Origin: Faecalicatena sp. Marseille-Q4148
Lineage (GTDB): Bacteria; Bacillota; Clostridia; Lachnospirales; Lachnospiraceae
Assembly (NCBI GenBank): GCA_018228665.1
Contig: CP073692.1
Span: 558,001-622,000 of the forward strand
Direction: 5' to 3'
Length of the DNA stretch: 64,000 bases
This document shows positions 44,575 through 53,006 of this stretch, one piece after another; position 1 is the first letter of the stretch; each line of letters opens with the position of its first letter. The position numbers and the translations under genes are program-made. The notes below the pieces were generated by a model. It ran no database searches and was not told the DNA's origin. It saw only the letters and a program-made list of their open reading frames with translations.

Positions 44575-47476
44575 CCGGATCAAAATTACATTTAAAAATG
44601 TTATAAAATCCAGAGGTTTTGTTTTGATTATTGCATTCTGCATATTATTTTCCACACTGATTTACCGTGTGTTTGACTTGCAGATTGTAAATGGGCAGAA
44701 CTATTTGGAAGATTATAAATTATTAATACAGAAGAAAAAAGAACTCAAGGGAACAAGGGGACGGATCTATGACCGTAATGGTAATGTACTTGCGGATAAT
44801 AAGCTTGCCTATGCAGTTACCATTGAAGATGACGGATCATTTGATGCAGAAACACGGGCAGAAAAAAATGATGTGATCAATGAGACGATTTTGAATGTCA
44901 TTGATATTGTAGAATCCAATGGAGACAGTATTGTGAATGACTTCAATATCCTTGTAAACAGCAATGGAGAATATGAATTTGCCATGAGCGAGGGAACGCG
45001 GAGACAGCGTTTCATTGCCGATGTGTACGGGAAGCGGACCATTGATGAACTGAGTACGAAACAAAAGAATGCTACTGCACAGGATATTATGGATTTTCTC
45101 TGTGAAGACGAAAAAAGCGGTTACAATATTGATCAGAAAAAATATGACAAGGCAACGGTAGTAAAGCTGACAACGATTCGTTATGCTATGCATTTGAACA
45201 GTTACCAGAAATACATTCCGGTAACGATTGCCACAGATATTAAAGATGTGACAGTAGCTGCGATTGAGGAGCATCTCGATACGCTTTATGGCATTGATAT
45301 TGCAGAAGATTCTGTCCGTACCTATCCGGATGGAATGTATTTTGCACCGCTGCTTGGCTATACGGGCAAAATCTCCCAGTCAGAATATGAAACACTGTCA
45401 GAAGAGAAGGATAGTAATTACTCTCTGACAGATATTGTTGGAAAAGCCGGGATTGAGCAGTCTATGGATCAATATCTGCAAGGTACAAAAGGAGAAGAAA
45501 CTGTCTATGTAGATAATGTGGGAAAAGTTGTAGAGTCTCAGAAAGTGTCTGCAGCGAAAGCAGGAAATGATCTCTATCTTTCCATTGATAAGAATCTTCA
45601 GATCGCAGCATATCGCGTGATCGAAGAAAAGTTAGCGGGTATTTTACTGAGTAAGATCCAAAATATTATGAACTATACGCCGGATCCGGAAAGTGATTCA
45701 AAAAATGTTATTATTCCAATTGATGATGTGTATTTTGCGCTGATCAACAACAGTATCCTTGATATGGATCATATTGCGCTTGCAGAAGCCGGGGCAAATG
45801 AACAGGCGATTTACGGTGCTTTCCAGGTACGGCTGGAGCAGTCTCTTGCAGAACTGTCTGCACAGCTTTCCAACCCGCAGGCGCCTGCATATAGTGAACT
45901 TTCAAAAGAAATGCAGGCGTATATGAATTATATTGCAACCACATTGCTGACGACGAATATCGGAATTATACAGAAAGACAAAATTGATACAAATGATGAA
46001 ATGTACAAAGCATGGATGGAAGACGAATCCATCAACCTTTATACGTATTTGAATCATGCAATTTCGAAAAACTGGATTGATACATCTGTGTTACAAAATT
46101 ATATGTCTGCAGATGCGAAATATTCCGATGCCTCTGAGATTTATCAGGCAATCCTGACATTTACACTGGACCACTTAAAAACAGATGATGCTTTTGCAAA
46201 ACTGGTATATCGCTATATGATTAAAGACGGTACAATCAGCGGAACCGAACTTTGCCTTGCTTTGTTTGAACAAAACGTTCTGGCGAGAGATGAGGCTTCG
46301 ATAAATGGACTGTTAGATGGATCGCTGTCATCCTACGACTTCATTCGCGCAAAGATTCAGTCGCTCGAGCTGACGCCGGGAGCGCTGGGACTTGAGCCGT
46401 GTACCGGTTCTATTGTTATGACAGACGTAAATACCGGAAGTACAATTGCCTGTGTCTCTTACCCTGGGTATGATAATAACCGTCTGGCAAATACAATGGA
46501 TACTGCTTATTATTATGAGCTTCAGACAAGTTCTTCAAGACCGTTTTATAATAAGGCGACACAAGAGCGAACTGCTCCCGGATCTACGTTCAAAATGGTT
46601 TCTTCTGCAGCAGGTCTGACAGAAGGCGTTATTGACGGAGGTACAAAAATTAATTGTTCCGGTGTGTATACAAAGGTAACACCGAGTCCGAAATGTTGGA
46701 TATACAGTGGGGCACACGGCAGTATCGGAGTAGAGCGGGCAATTGATGTATCATGTAACTGCTATTTTTATGAAGTCGGTCATTTACTGGGAGAAACGGT
46801 TTCTTATAACACAGAAACAAAAGAAAATGAAACTTCCTACTCAGACAGTCTTGGAGTTAATAAACTGGCGTCTTACGCGGCAGAATTTGGTTTAGACAAG
46901 AAGAGCGGACTTGAGATTCCTGAATCAGAGCCGAACATTTCTGATACGGATGCCGTTCGTTCTGCTATTGGTCAGGGTACTAATATTTATACGGTAAGTC
47001 AGCTGGCTCGTTATGTGACTGCAGTTGCCAGCCGGGGCAATGTGTATTCGCTGTCACTTTTGGATCATACGCAGGATCTGGACGGCAATGTCATTGAAAC
47101 ATTTACACCAGAACTCCTGACAAAAATGGAGAATATTTCCTCCTCCAGCTGGAATCTGATCCAGGATGGTATGGCGGATATGGTTAAAAATTCGTCTACT
47201 TTTTCTGATATGAGATCTTTGGATTTTGAAATGTCCGGCAAGACCGGAACCGCACAGCAGAGTACGACTCACGCGGATCATGCACTTTTTGTAGGATATG
47301 CACCAAGTGTGAATCCGGAGATTGCACTTGCCGTTCGAATTGCAAATGGATACAGCTCTTCTTATGCTGCAGAGATTGGAAGAGATGTTGTCAAATACTA
47401 TTATCATCTTGTTGATGAATCGTCATTGATCCATAACCAGGCTGCCGAGCTTGGAGCTGCCATTGCAGGAGATTAA
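44540..47476 (+). CDS. mrdA: Penicillin-binding protein 2 (elongation-specific class B PBP), large form
   Basis: A 978-residue class B PBP. One membrane helix (about 27-47), a dimerisation/anchor domain with KGTRGRIYDRNGNVLADNK and RTYPDGMYFAPLLGYTG, then a transpeptidase domain with S682-T-F-K, SCN and KTGTAQQ. A helical insertion of about 250 residues (roughly 368-620) splits the transpeptidase region and makes the protein much longer than the usual 600-720. The exact start is uncertain: ATG 44540 overlaps mreD, while GTG 44555 or TTG 44566 downstream of aaaaagggg are possible. It works with RodA (49184) and MreCD. Confidence 0.92.
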   Translation: MTKKGVLVSLFNRIKITFKNVIKSRGFVLIIAFCILFSTLIYRVFDLQIVNGQNYLEDYKLLIQKKKELKGTRGRIYDRNGNVLADNKLAYAVTIEDDGSFDAETRAEKNDVINETILNVIDIVESNGDSIVNDFNILVNSNGEYEFAMSEGTRRQRFIADVYGKRTIDELSTKQKNATAQDIMDFLCEDEKSGYNIDQKKYDKATVVKLTTIRYAMHLNSYQKYIPVTIATDIKDVTVAAIEEHLDTLYGIDIAEDSVRTYPDGMYFAPLLGYTGKISQSEYETLSEEKDSNYSLTDIVGKAGIEQSMDQYLQGTKGEETVYVDNVGKVVESQKVSAAKAGNDLYLSIDKNLQIAAYRVIEEKLAGILLSKIQNIMNYTPDPESDSKNVIIPIDDVYFALINNSILDMDHIALAEAGANEQAIYGAFQVRLEQSLAELSAQLSNPQAPAYSELSKEMQAYMNYIATTLLTTNIGIIQKDKIDTNDEMYKAWMEDESINLYTYLNHAISKNWIDTSVLQNYMSADAKYSDASEIYQAILTFTLDHLKTDDAFAKLVYRYMIKDGTISGTELCLALFEQNVLARDEASINGLLDGSLSSYDFIRAKIQSLELTPGALGLEPCTGSIVMTDVNTGSTIACVSYPGYDNNRLANTMDTAYYYELQTSSSRPFYNKATQERTAPGSTFKMVSSAAGLTEGVIDGGTKINCSGVYTKVTPSPKCWIYSGAHGSIGVERAIDVSCNCYFYEVGHLLGETVSYNTETKENETSYSDSLGVNKLASYAAEFGLDKKSGLEIPESEPNISDTDAVRSAIGQGTNIYTVSQLARYVTAVASRGNVYSLSLLDHTQDLDGNVIETFTPELLTKMENISSSSWNLIQDGMADMVKNSSTFSDMRSLDFEMSGKTGTAQQSTTHADHALFVGYAPSVNPEIALAVRIANGYSSSYAAEIGRDVVKYYYHLVDESSLIHNQAAELGAAIAGD

Positions 47477-47498
47477 TGCGAAAGAAGGTATAAGTATA

Positions 47499-48152
47499 AT
47501 GAAACCCTCCGTAATCATCAAAAGCAGCAGATATGGCATTCTTGTACACCTGGATCGGGAAATTCCTTTCCCGGAGCTTCTTGACCGGGTGGAAGAGAAA
47601 TTTGCATCTTCTGCGAAATTTTTCAAAGAGGCAAAAATGGCGGTCTCATTTGAAGGCCGTCCTTTGAGTCAGGCACAGGAAGAAGCATTGATCAGCCGAA
47701 TTTCTGAAGCAGGTAAAGTAAATATTATCTGCATCGTTGATCAGTCGGAACATACAGAGCTTGCATACCGCAATGTGATTAATAACTGCATTGCTGATTT
47801 TGCAAGACAGGATGGACAGTTTTACAAAGGAACACTGAAAAGACATCAGATATTGGAGTCCGAGACGAGTATTGTCATTCTCGGAAATGTGGAGGAAGGC
47901 GCCCGTGTCGCTGCAAAAGGGAATGTGATCATACTCGGAACAGCTTCCGGGCATATTCATGCCGGAATTGCGGGAGATCAAGAGGCTTTTATTGCGGCTC
48001 TTGCATTTTGTCCGGGACGCCTGAAAATTGCCGGGCGTGGGATTAGATATTCCCGCTGCTCTGAAAAAGAAGAAATTACATTCTGTCCGCAAATTGCAGT
48101 TCTTCAGAATGCAAAAATTAAAATGTTCCCGCTTGCGGGAATGGGACAGTAA
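47499..48152 (+). CDS. minC: Septum site-determining protein MinC
   Basis: A 217-residue MinC. The N-terminal domain (about 1-100) has 'SSRYGILVHLDREIPFPELL' and the C-terminal beta-helical domain has SETSIVILGNVEEGARVAAKGNVIILGTASG, the typical FtsZ/MinD-interacting fold. With MinD it inhibits FtsZ assembly away from midcell. Start 47499 has gaaggt 9 nt upstream; in-frame ATG 47451 lies in the end of the PBP2 gene without a site. Confidence 0.93.
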   Translation: MKPSVIIKSSRYGILVHLDREIPFPELLDRVEEKFASSAKFFKEAKMAVSFEGRPLSQAQEEALISRISEAGKVNIICIVDQSEHTELAYRNVINNCIADFARQDGQFYKGTLKRHQILESETSIVILGNVEEGARVAAKGNVIILGTASGHIHAGIAGDQEAFIAALAFCPGRLKIAGRGIRYSRCSEKEEITFCPQIAVLQNAKIKMFPLAGMGQ

Positions 48153-48169
48153 GATCAGGAGGAATCGAA

Positions 48170-48961
48170 ATGGGTGAAATTATTGTTGTAACATCAGGAA
48201 AAGGCGGTGTCGGAAAGACAACAACTACCGCAAATATCGGTGTCGGTCTGGCACAAAGTGGAAAAAAAGTTATTGTAATCGATACTGATCTTGGGCTTCG
48301 CAATCTGGATGTAGTAATGGGGCTTGAGAATCGGATTGTTTATAATCTTGTCGATGTGATTGAAGGAAAATGTCGGTTAAAGCAGGCATTGATTCATGAT
48401 AAACGCTATGAAAATCTGTATCTGCTGCCATCTGCACAGACGAAAGACAAATCTGCGGTTTCTCCGGAACAAATGAAAAAGCTGACGGGAGAGTTAAAAG
48501 AAGAATATGATTATGTGCTTTTGGACTGTCCTGCCGGAATCGAGCAGGGATTTCAAAATGCGATCGCAGGTGCAGACAGAGCGCTTGTCGTAACAACGCC
48601 GGAAGTTTCGGCGATTCGAGATGCAGATCGGATCATCGGTCTTTTAGAAACAAATCAGATCCGTAAGATTGATCTGATTATCAATCGAATTCGCATTGAT
48701 ATGGTAAAGAGAGGGGATATGATGTCTGTCGATGATGTGAATGAGATTCTGTCTGTTCATCTGATCGGAGCGATTCCGGATGATGAGCAGGTAGTAATTG
48801 CGACAAATCAGGGAGAGTCTGTCATCGATCAGGATTCTCTGGCAGGACAGGCTTACCGGAATATCTGTAAACGAATTGGCGGAGAAGAAGTTCCGTTTTT
48901 AGATCTGGAACAAGGCGGCGGGATTTTCCAGAAACTAATGCATGCATTAAAAAAGCATTAG
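48170..48961 (+). CDS. minD: Septum site-determining ATPase MinD
   Basis: A 263-residue deviant Walker ATPase: GKGGVGKTTTTANIG (about 10-24), DTDLGLRNLDVVMGLENR and LLDCPAGIEQGF. The C-terminal residues (GGIFQKLMHALKKH) form the amphipathic membrane-targeting helix. MinD recruits MinC to the membrane and is cycled by MinE, encoded 13 nt downstream. Binding site gatcaggaggaatcgaa. Confidence 0.97.
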   Translation: MGEIIVVTSGKGGVGKTTTTANIGVGLAQSGKKVIVIDTDLGLRNLDVVMGLENRIVYNLVDVIEGKCRLKQALIHDKRYENLYLLPSAQTKDKSAVSPEQMKKLTGELKEEYDYVLLDCPAGIEQGFQNAIAGADRALVVTTPEVSAIRDADRIIGLLETNQIRKIDLIINRIRIDMVKRGDMMSVDDVNEILSVHLIGAIPDDEQVVIATNQGESVIDQDSLAGQAYRNICKRIGGEEVPFLDLEQGGGIFQKLMHALKKH

Positions 48962-48974
48962 GGAGGAAAGAAAT

Positions 48975-49187
48975 ATGAAAAAAAGAGCTTCAGTTCCAAT
49001 CGCAAAAGAACGCTTGAGATCACTGCTGATTTCAGACCGGATCTGCTGTACAGAGACTGCAATGGAGCAGCTGGAAAAAGAGTTATATCTGATTCTTTCC
49101 AGATATATAGAAATTACAAAAGAGGAATTTGAAGTTCAGGTAACACATACACACATACATATCAAACTTACAGGAGAAGAAATTTGA
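48975..49187 (+). CDS. minE: Cell division topological specificity factor MinE (short)
   Basis: A 70-residue protein directly after minD. It keeps the N-terminal 'AKERLRSLLISDR' region that stimulates MinD and a C-terminal beta-strand with 'YIEITKEEFEVQVTHTHIHIKL', but is shorter than the common 85-90 residues. MinE drives MinD release from the membrane. Its TGA overlaps the rodA TTG start (ttga, 49184-49187). Confidence 0.9.
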   Translation: MKKRASVPIAKERLRSLLISDRICCTETAMEQLEKELYLILSRYIEITKEEFEVQVTHTHIHIKLTGEEI

Positions 49188-50314
49188 AATTAACAAAACC
49201 GTATCATTTGAAAGATTACAAATTTAATCTGGTAGTGCTTGTCATTGCAATTTCTATTATAGGAGTTCTTGCAGTTGGCAGTGCACAGAAATCTTCACAG
49301 CCAAAACAGATTTTCGGAGTGATTCTGGGTATCGTTGTTATGGTAATTGTGTCATTGATTGATTATAACTGGGTGCTGAAATTCTATTGGGTCATGTATG
49401 TCGTGAATCTGCTTCTGCTTGTTGCGGTAAGATTTTTCGGAGTTTCCGTGAACGGCGCAAAGCGTTGGCTGGATCTGGGCTTTACAAGAATTCAGCCTTC
49501 TGACTTAACAAAACTTCTTATGATTTTGTTTTTTGCTCAATTTTTGATGAAGCGTGAAGAAGTATTTAAGAATTGTAAAGGGCTTTTAAATAAGACACTC
49601 TGGGAAGGCGTTGCATTGATTCTGCCGTCTCTGGTTCTGATTTATCTGCAGCCGAATCTTTCTAATACCATCTGTCTTGCAGCATTATTTTGTGCTCTTT
49701 TATATCTTGGGGGGCTGCATTATCGTTTCATCGGAACAGTACTGGTCATTGTGATTCCTATTTCAGTGATTTTTTTAAGCATTGTTGTGCAGCCGGACCA
49801 GAAACTGATTAAACCATATCAGCAGAAACGTATTCTTGCATGGCTGCATCCGGATGAATATAGAGATGGAACGGGATATCAGCAGAGCAACTCTATTATG
49901 GCGATTGGTTCCGGACAGCTGACAGGAAAGGGACTTGATAATAATACAACTACTTCTGTAAAAAATGGTAACTTTATTTCAGAGCCTCAGACGGATTTTA
50001 TTTTTGCAATTATTGGAGAAGAATTAGGTTTTGTGGGTTGTTGTATCGTAATAATTTTGTTATTATTAATAGTAGTGGAATGTATTTTAATCGGACTACG
50101 GGCGCAAAATCTGGCAGGTATGATTATCTGCGGCGGCGTCGCCTCACTGATTGGGATTCAGACATTTATTAATATTAGTGTGGCAACGGGAATTTTCCCG
50201 AATACAGGTTTGTCATTACCGTTCATAAGTTACGGTCTGTCCTCTCTTATTTGTTTATATATGGGAATCGGATTTGTGCTTAATGTAGGATTGCAGCCGA
50301 AAAAATATCAATAA
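49184..50314 (+). CDS. rodA: Rod shape-determining glycosyltransferase RodA (SEDS), TTG start
   Basis: A 376-residue SEDS protein with about ten membrane helices. Hallmarks: VNGAKRWLDLGFTRIQPSDLTK, EPQTDFIFAIIGEELGF with the conserved extracellular Asp, and LPFISYGLSS. It polymerises glycan strands with PBP2 in the elongasome. The TTG start is supported by aggagaag just upstream and by the 4-nt overlap with minE. This is the canonical counterpart of the divergent SEDS protein at 15878. Confidence 0.93.
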   Translation: MKLTKPYHLKDYKFNLVVLVIAISIIGVLAVGSAQKSSQPKQIFGVILGIVVMVIVSLIDYNWVLKFYWVMYVVNLLLLVAVRFFGVSVNGAKRWLDLGFTRIQPSDLTKLLMILFFAQFLMKREEVFKNCKGLLNKTLWEGVALILPSLVLIYLQPNLSNTICLAALFCALLYLGGLHYRFIGTVLVIVIPISVIFLSIVVQPDQKLIKPYQQKRILAWLHPDEYRDGTGYQQSNSIMAIGSGQLTGKGLDNNTTTSVKNGNFISEPQTDFIFAIIGEELGFVGCCIVIILLLLIVVECILIGLRAQNLAGMIICGGVASLIGIQTFINISVATGIFPNTGLSLPFISYGLSSLICLYMGIGFVLNVGLQPKKYQ

Positions 50315-50326
50315 GGAGAGACAGAG

Positions 50327-50722
50327 ATGAATATCGGATTAATTGCACATGATGCAAAGAAAACACTTATGCAGAATTTCTGTATCGCGTATAGGGGAAT
50401 CCTAAGCAAGCACTCTCTATATGCAACCGGAACAACCGGAAGACTGATCGAGGAAGTTACGAACCTTTCTATCCATAAATATCTCGCCGGACCGCTGGGG
50501 GGAATGCAGCAGCTCGGTGCACAGATTGAGCAGAATGGAATCGATGCGCTTATATTTTTCAGGGATCCGCTGACTCCAAAGTCAAACGAACCAAATGTAA
50601 ATGATGTTGTCAGATTATGTGATACTTACAATATTCCAATGGCAACCAATATTGCAACAGCGGAACTAATCATTCATGCACTTGACAGGGGAGACTTAGA
50701 TTGGCGTGAAATGTATAAATAA
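50327..50722 (+). CDS. mgsA: Methylglyoxal synthase homologue with altered active site
   Basis: A 131-residue protein clearly homologous to MgsA: IGLIAHDAKK, LYATGTTGRLIEEV, AGPLGG, FFRDPLTP and IPMATNIATAELII. MgsA converts dihydroxyacetone phosphate to methylglyoxal. But the catalytic Asp (E. coli D71, in GPMGGDQQ) is Met60 here (GPLGGMQQ), and E. coli H98 and D101 correspond to Asn87 and Asn90. D80 (E. coli D91) and the phosphate-binding TGTTG are kept. Function as a synthase is therefore doubtful. It follows rodA by 12 nt, its common neighbour in Clostridia. Confidence 0.85.
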   Translation: MNIGLIAHDAKKTLMQNFCIAYRGILSKHSLYATGTTGRLIEEVTNLSIHKYLAGPLGGMQQLGAQIEQNGIDALIFFRDPLTPKSNEPNVNDVVRLCDTYNIPMATNIATAELIIHALDRGDLDWREMYK

Positions 50723-51677
50723 TAAAATTATCAAAATGAGTTGTATCCTTCTTTGCTGTATTACCTGTTCAGGATGTGCTAAGCCGGAACCATCCGAAGC
50801 AATTACGGAATATGAGCTTGACACATACCGCAAAGACTTATATCGCGGATCATTATTTGCAGATGAGCTTTGTGTGACAGCTGAGAATATTGGAAATCCG
50901 TCTGTTTCAGAAGATACAATGTTACATGGAGCAGGTCTTTTCGGAGTAAATGAACAAAAGGTATTATATTCTTATCGAATTCATGACCGACTTTTTCCGG
51001 CAAGCACAACAAAGATACTGACTGCATTGTTGGCACTGGAATCCGGACGCCTGGATGAGGTTGTAACGGTCAGTCAGACTGCGGTAAATGTGCCGTCAGA
51101 TTCTTCAAAAGCATTTTTGCAGACAGGAGATCAATTAACGCTTCGTGATCTTTTGTATGGATTAATGCTTCCATCCGGAAATGATGCAGCTGTTGCAATC
51201 GCAGAGTTTCTTAGTGGAAGTGAAGAGGCTTTTGCCCAGATGATGAATGAAAAAGCTCAATCTCTTGGAGCTACAAACTCGCACTTCGTGAATTCAAACG
51301 GATATCAGCATGAAGAACACTACACTACGGCATATGATCTGTATTTGATTTTTAATGAATGTATTAAGAATCCTGTGTTTCAGGAGATCGTTTCTACCAG
51401 TGAATATACGGCATCGATTACTATGGCGGATGGAACGATTCGAAGTCAGATATGGAAACAGAGCAATCAATTTGTAAATGGAATGTATCCCGTGCCGGCG
51501 AATGTTTCTGTTGTTGGAGGTAAGACCGGAACAACGAATGAAGCAGGTGCATGCCTGATTTTGTACAGTCAAAATGCTTCTGGCAGCCCATACATTTCTA
51601 TTGTTATGGGAGCTGATACGCGGCCGGTACTGTATGCAGATATGACCTCACTGTTAGAAGCAGTACCTGCACTTTAA
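50706..51677 (+). CDS. D-alanyl-D-alanine carboxypeptidase (DacF/PBP5-like), short lipoprotein-like form
   Basis: A 323-residue serine peptidase. Motifs: S-T-T-K in PASTTKILTALLAL, SGN in LPSGNDAAVAIAEF and KTG in GGKTGTTNEAGAC. It trims the terminal D-Ala of peptidoglycan stem peptides. The N-terminus (CILLCCITCSGCAKPEPSE) looks like a lipoprotein signal, though the -3 residue of the lipobox is unusual. The C-terminal PBP5_C domain is missing. GTG 50706 (aggggag 12 nt upstream, 17-nt overlap with mgsA) is the likely start; ATG 50736 has no binding site. Confidence 0.87.
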   Translation: MKCINNKIIKMSCILLCCITCSGCAKPEPSEAITEYELDTYRKDLYRGSLFADELCVTAENIGNPSVSEDTMLHGAGLFGVNEQKVLYSYRIHDRLFPASTTKILTALLALESGRLDEVVTVSQTAVNVPSDSSKAFLQTGDQLTLRDLLYGLMLPSGNDAAVAIAEFLSGSEEAFAQMMNEKAQSLGATNSHFVNSNGYQHEEHYTTAYDLYLIFNECIKNPVFQEIVSTSEYTASITMADGTIRSQIWKQSNQFVNGMYPVPANVSVVGGKTGTTNEAGACLILYSQNASGSPYISIVMGADTRPVLYADMTSLLEAVPAL

Positions 51678-51690
51678 TGACTGCATTACA

Positions 51691-51725
51691 AAAGAAGAGG
51701 GGAAATTCCCTCTTCTTTCTTTTAT
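51691..51725 (+). terminator. Terminator after the carboxypeptidase gene
   Basis: aaagaagaggg (51691-51701) and ccctcttcttt (51708-51718) form an 11-bp stem with a 6-nt loop followed by cttttat. It lies between convergent genes and may serve both strands. Confidence 0.8.
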
Positions 51726-51761
51726 GTGTGGCGTTTATGTGTTTGACTTTTGGGAAATAGC

Positions 51762-51959
51762 TTACATTTCCTGAATTCGTCCAAAAAGACTAATCAGATA
51801 CAGCCCGCATAATCCGACAATAGTATAGATGATTCTGGAAAGTACAGACATGTTTCCAAATAGAAAAGCCACAAGATCCAGATGAAATATACCAATTAAG
51901 AGCCAATTCACTGCACCGATAATAACAATCGTTAATGCTGTGTTATCGAACCATTTCAT
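51762..51959 (-). CDS. DUF378 (YuzA-like) small membrane protein
   Basis: A 65-residue protein on the minus strand with two membrane helices (about 8-25 and 38-57). The sequence NTALTIVIIGAVNWLLIGIF is the signature start of the DUF378/YuzA family. Function unknown. A strong aaaggaggatatc binding site precedes the ATG. It is one of only three minus-strand genes in the window and stands alone between two + strand operons. Confidence 0.9.
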   Translation of the reverse strand: MKWFDNTALTIVIIGAVNWLLIGIFHLDLVAFLFGNMSVLSRIIYTIVGLCGLYLISLFGRIQEM

Positions 51960-52040
51960 ATGATATCCTCCTTTACTCGATAGTTATAGTATATCCCGGA
52001 TGCAGTTGGTTATTCACATATAAAGGAAGTTTTTTACAAT

Positions 52041-52988
52041 ATGAATGAAAATAAATATTATCGTGTGTATTCTGAATATTTAAAAAAAATTTATCATCAG
52101 AAAGTCTATAAGCTTCCGGTAAATCTTCCAATTACCTGCCCAAATCGTCTGGGTGGACGTAAGGGGTGTGCCTTTTGCGCAGAAGTCGGAACCGGATTTG
52201 AAGCAATGAATTCCAGCATCAGTGTCAGAGAACAGCTTGAAACTACGAAAGAGAAGATTCAACGCAAATATAAAGCGGAAAAATTCATTGCTTATTTTCA
52301 AAATTATACAAATACATTTATGCCGTTGGACCAATTCGAAACATATATGCGGGAAGCCGCATCCTTTCCGGATATTGTGGAACTTTCCATTTCTACCAGA
52401 CCGGATTGTATTCGTGATGACTATCTTGAGCTGCTGCATAAAATTCAATTGGAATACGATGTAAGAATTACGATTGAACTTGGGCTTCAGACGGCAAATT
52501 ATCATACGCTGGCTCAAATTCAAAGAGGACATGGACTGGCAGAATATATTGACAGTGTACTAAGGATTCACCGCTATCCTTTTGAAGTATGTACCCATCT
52601 TATTTTAAATCTTCCGGGAGATACGATGCAGGATGTCATTGAAACAGCTAAGATTGTTTCTGTTCTTGGATCAGAGATAGTAAAACTGCATTCTCTTTAT
52701 ATTGCTCGGAACACTGTATTGTCCAAAGCATATGAAAATGGTACAATACAAATATGTTCAAAAGAAGAATATCTTGAACGATTACTTACATTTATTGCAT
52801 ATTTAGATCCAACGATTGTTGTGGAGAGGCTTTTTAGCCGGGTTCCGGAGGAAGAAGCCATTTTTTCGAATTGGAATACAAGTTGGTGGAAGCTAAAAGA
52901 CGAGGCGCTTACACGGATGGAAGAACGGGGAATTTATCAGGGAAAAGAATTCCATTACCGTAATGGTCCGGCACTTTCTAAGATTTAA
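52041..52988 (+). CDS. Radical SAM protein, TIGR01212/YhcC-YtqA family
   Basis: A 315-residue radical SAM protein. The cluster motif is CPNRLGGRKGCAFCAEVG, where the first cysteine and the CAFC pair are separated by a longer insert, as in the YhcC/YtqA family. Further family sequence is ISTRPDCIRDDYLELL and IELGLQTANYHTLAQIQRGH. The biochemical reaction is not established for most members. Binding site aaaggaagttttttacaat. It runs into the HlyD-like gene after 18 nt. Confidence 0.9.
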   Translation: MNENKYYRVYSEYLKKIYHQKVYKLPVNLPITCPNRLGGRKGCAFCAEVGTGFEAMNSSISVREQLETTKEKIQRKYKAEKFIAYFQNYTNTFMPLDQFETYMREAASFPDIVELSISTRPDCIRDDYLELLHKIQLEYDVRITIELGLQTANYHTLAQIQRGHGLAEYIDSVLRIHRYPFEVCTHLILNLPGDTMQDVIETAKIVSVLGSEIVKLHSLYIARNTVLSKAYENGTIQICSKEEYLERLLTFIAYLDPTIVVERLFSRVPEEEAIFSNWNTSWWKLKDEALTRMEERGIYQGKEFHYRNGPALSKI

Positions 52989-53006
52989 TACAGGAGGCAT
53001 TGCCAG

